A program made the position numbers and the translations under genes. Under the pieces are notes generated by a model. That model worked only from the letters and a program-made list of their open reading frames with translations, did not search any database and was not told where the DNA came from. Of a DNA stretch of 5,913 nt, positions 4,642-5,913 are shown in pieces. Position 1 is the first letter of the stretch. Each line of letters opens with the position of its first letter. Origin of the DNA: Ardenticatenia bacterium (lineage in GTDB: Bacteria > Chloroflexota > Anaerolineae > Aggregatilineales > Ch27); the NCBI GenBank assembly GCA_026983935.1, contig JALSTC010000001.1, positions 1 through 5,913 of the forward strand, in the 5' to 3' direction.

Positions 4642-5913
4642 CTACGGACTCACATCCTCACCCAGGAGCTTGGCCTCAATTGAAGCCTGCAGCCGATCTC
4701 GGACGTTCTCAAACGGAATACGCTCCATAATCGGGCCGAAGAAGCCATCCACAGCCAGCTTTTCAGCCTCAGGACGCGGAATGCCCCGACTCATCAGATA
4801 GAAAATCGGCTCCTCGTCCAACTGGCTGACCGTGGCCGCGTGGGTGCAGCGCACATCGTCCGCTGCAATTTCAAGGCCGGGAATGCTGTCAGCGCGAGCG
4901 CCGCGGCTCAAGATCAGATTACGATTGGCCTGAAAGCCATCAGTCTTCTGCGCGCCGGGCTTGACGTAGATCATCCCCTGCCAGACACTGCGTGATTTAT
5001 CCTTCAACGCACCCTTGAAAAGCAAATCGGAGGTCGTGTTGGGCGCATTGTGATTCTGCTGTGTGTCATGATCCATCAACTGGCTGTCATCGGCAAAGTA
5101 CAGTCCGCTCATGCGCCCGGTGCTGCCCTCACCGTCAAGATCAAGCTCGATGAAGGCCTTCATCAGACGGCTTCCCATCGTCCCGATCACCCAGTCCAGG
5201 TTACTATCCCGCTCCACACGAGCACGGCGGTGGCTGAAGGTATACATTGTCCGTCCCCAGTTCTGCAGCGAGACATACCGGAGGCTGGCGCCCTTCCCCA
5301 CCAGAATCTCGGTCGCGCCGACATAGGCGGCCTGTTCGTCCAGCGTTGGCGAGGCATACTCATGCATGTACGTAGCCTCCGCGCCATCATCCAGGACAAT
5401 CAGAATGTGCCCCAGCGTCAGGCCGGAAGACACCGGATAGAACACACTGTGCAGCGGCAAAGTCACAGAGACGCCGGACGGCACATAGAGAAACACGCCA
5501 TGCGTCCACATCGCGGCATGAAGCGCGGCGAACTTGCCGTCCTCTGGCAGAACGGCTTTTGTCAGAAGGTGCTCCTGGAGCAGGTCGCCATGTTGCTCAA
5601 CCGCTGTATGGAGATCGGTAAAGATCACGCCCTGCTGTGCCAGCTCTCCCGCCAGTTCCTGTGCCGCCAGACTGGCATCCACATGGGCCACCAGCCCACC
5701 CTGCCGGTCACCGAGCAGCGGCGCGTAATGCTGCGGCGGGATGACAGCCAGATCGGCTGTCTTACCCGGCATCAGCAGACGCCCGGCTTCCTGCCATTTG
5801 ATGCTGCGATAATTGGTGCGCCGCCAGGCCTCATCTGAAGTTGATGGCATGGGCAGCGATTCATACTGTTCCCATGCCGCCAGGCGGCGGTCTCGGAGCC
5901 ACTGCGGCTCATT
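4642..5913 (-). CDS. sufD: SufD, subunit of the SufBCD Fe-S cluster scaffold (5' end outside the window)
   Basis: SufD pairs with SufB and the ATPase SufC to assemble and release Fe-S clusters in the cytoplasm. The frame is open to the window edge: 423 residues are visible and the fragment begins NEPQWLRDRRLAAWEQYESL, so the Met at 5850 (in LPMPSTSDEAWRRTNY) is internal, not the start. That N-terminal helix plus LPMPxxxDExWRRT is typical of SufD rather than SufB. The central right-handed beta-helix shows EILVGKGASLRYVSLQNWG and GRMSGLYFADDSQLMDHDTQ. The C-terminal part has DVRCTHAATVSQLDEEPIFY; its His (codon 4842-4840) corresponds to E. coli SufD His360, involved in cluster formation with SufB, and SRGIPRPEAE follows. 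The stop TAG is at 4644-4642. Missing residues at the N-terminus are probably few, about 10-20. sufB and sufC presumably lie upstream past 5913. Confidence 0.94.
   Translation of the reverse strand, partial: NEPQWLRDRRLAAWEQYESLPMPSTSDEAWRRTNYRSIKWQEAGRLLMPGKTADLAVIPPQHYAPLLGDRQGGLVAHVDASLAAQELAGELAQQGVIFTDLHTAVEQHGDLLQEHLLTKAVLPEDGKFAALHAAMWTHGVFLYVPSGVSVTLPLHSVFYPVSSGLTLGHILIVLDDGAEATYMHEYASPTLDEQAAYVGATEILVGKGASLRYVSLQNWGRTMYTFSHRRARVERDSNLDWVIGTMGSRLMKAFIELDLDGEGSTGRMSGLYFADDSQLMDHDTQQNHNAPNTTSDLLFKGALKDKSRSVWQGMIYVKPGAQKTDGFQANRNLILSRGARADSIPGLEIAADDVRCTHAATVSQLDEEPIFYLMSRGIPRPEAEKLAVDGFFGPIMERIPFENVRDRLQASIEAKLLGEDVSP

Noticed and set aside
5050..5838. Plus-strand open frame of 262 codons
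   Set aside because: Antisense to the conserved beta-helix part of sufD.
1..5913. CRISPR array, tRNA or rRNA genes
   Set aside because: No regularly spaced repeats and no tRNA- or rRNA-like sequence on either strand; only the two 45-bp copies recur.

Overview
The window carries part of a SUF iron-sulfur cluster assembly operon, entirely on the minus strand. In transcription order it reads sufD (5' end outside the window), a large multi-pass membrane protein gene, sufS and sufU, followed by mobile-element debris. The organism is most likely a member of the Chloroflexota, perhaps Anaerolineae-like. This is inferred from two things: the SUF set uses SufU as in Gram-positive-type systems, and the membrane protein has a C-terminal module that I associate with Chloroflexota GT-C-like proteins. 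No marker gene fixes the lineage.

Layout from the right edge to the left: sufD occupies 5913-4642 and is open through the window edge, with sufC/sufB presumably further upstream. A short gap (4641-4526) holds a 45-bp hairpin repeat (copy B) and a Shine-Dalgarno sequence. The membrane protein gene runs to 1937. sufS follows after 24 bases (ATG at 1912, not the upstream GTG) and sufU after 18 bases (649-239). Downstream of sufU come a Shine-Dalgarno with a 10-codon ORF, a second copy (A) of the repeat in the same orientation, and at 133-1 the start of a decayed TnpB (IS200/IS605 family) fragment that runs off the window.

How the genes fit together: SufS (PLP cysteine desulfurase) removes sulfur from cysteine, SufU accepts it, and the SufBCD scaffold, of which SufD is a part, builds the cluster. 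Catalytic and partner-contact residues are intact in SufS and SufU. The membrane protein has no evident link to Fe-S assembly. It separates sufD from sufSU, and the block membrane gene-sufS-sufU is bracketed by the two direct copies of the IS200/IS605-end-like repeat.

The most noteworthy points are this insertion into the suf operon, the hairpin repeats that begin at a shared TTAC and show a compensatory base-pair change, the misleading upstream start of the membrane gene inside the repeat, and a SufU lacking the usual loop before its third cysteine. I see no wholly new system.
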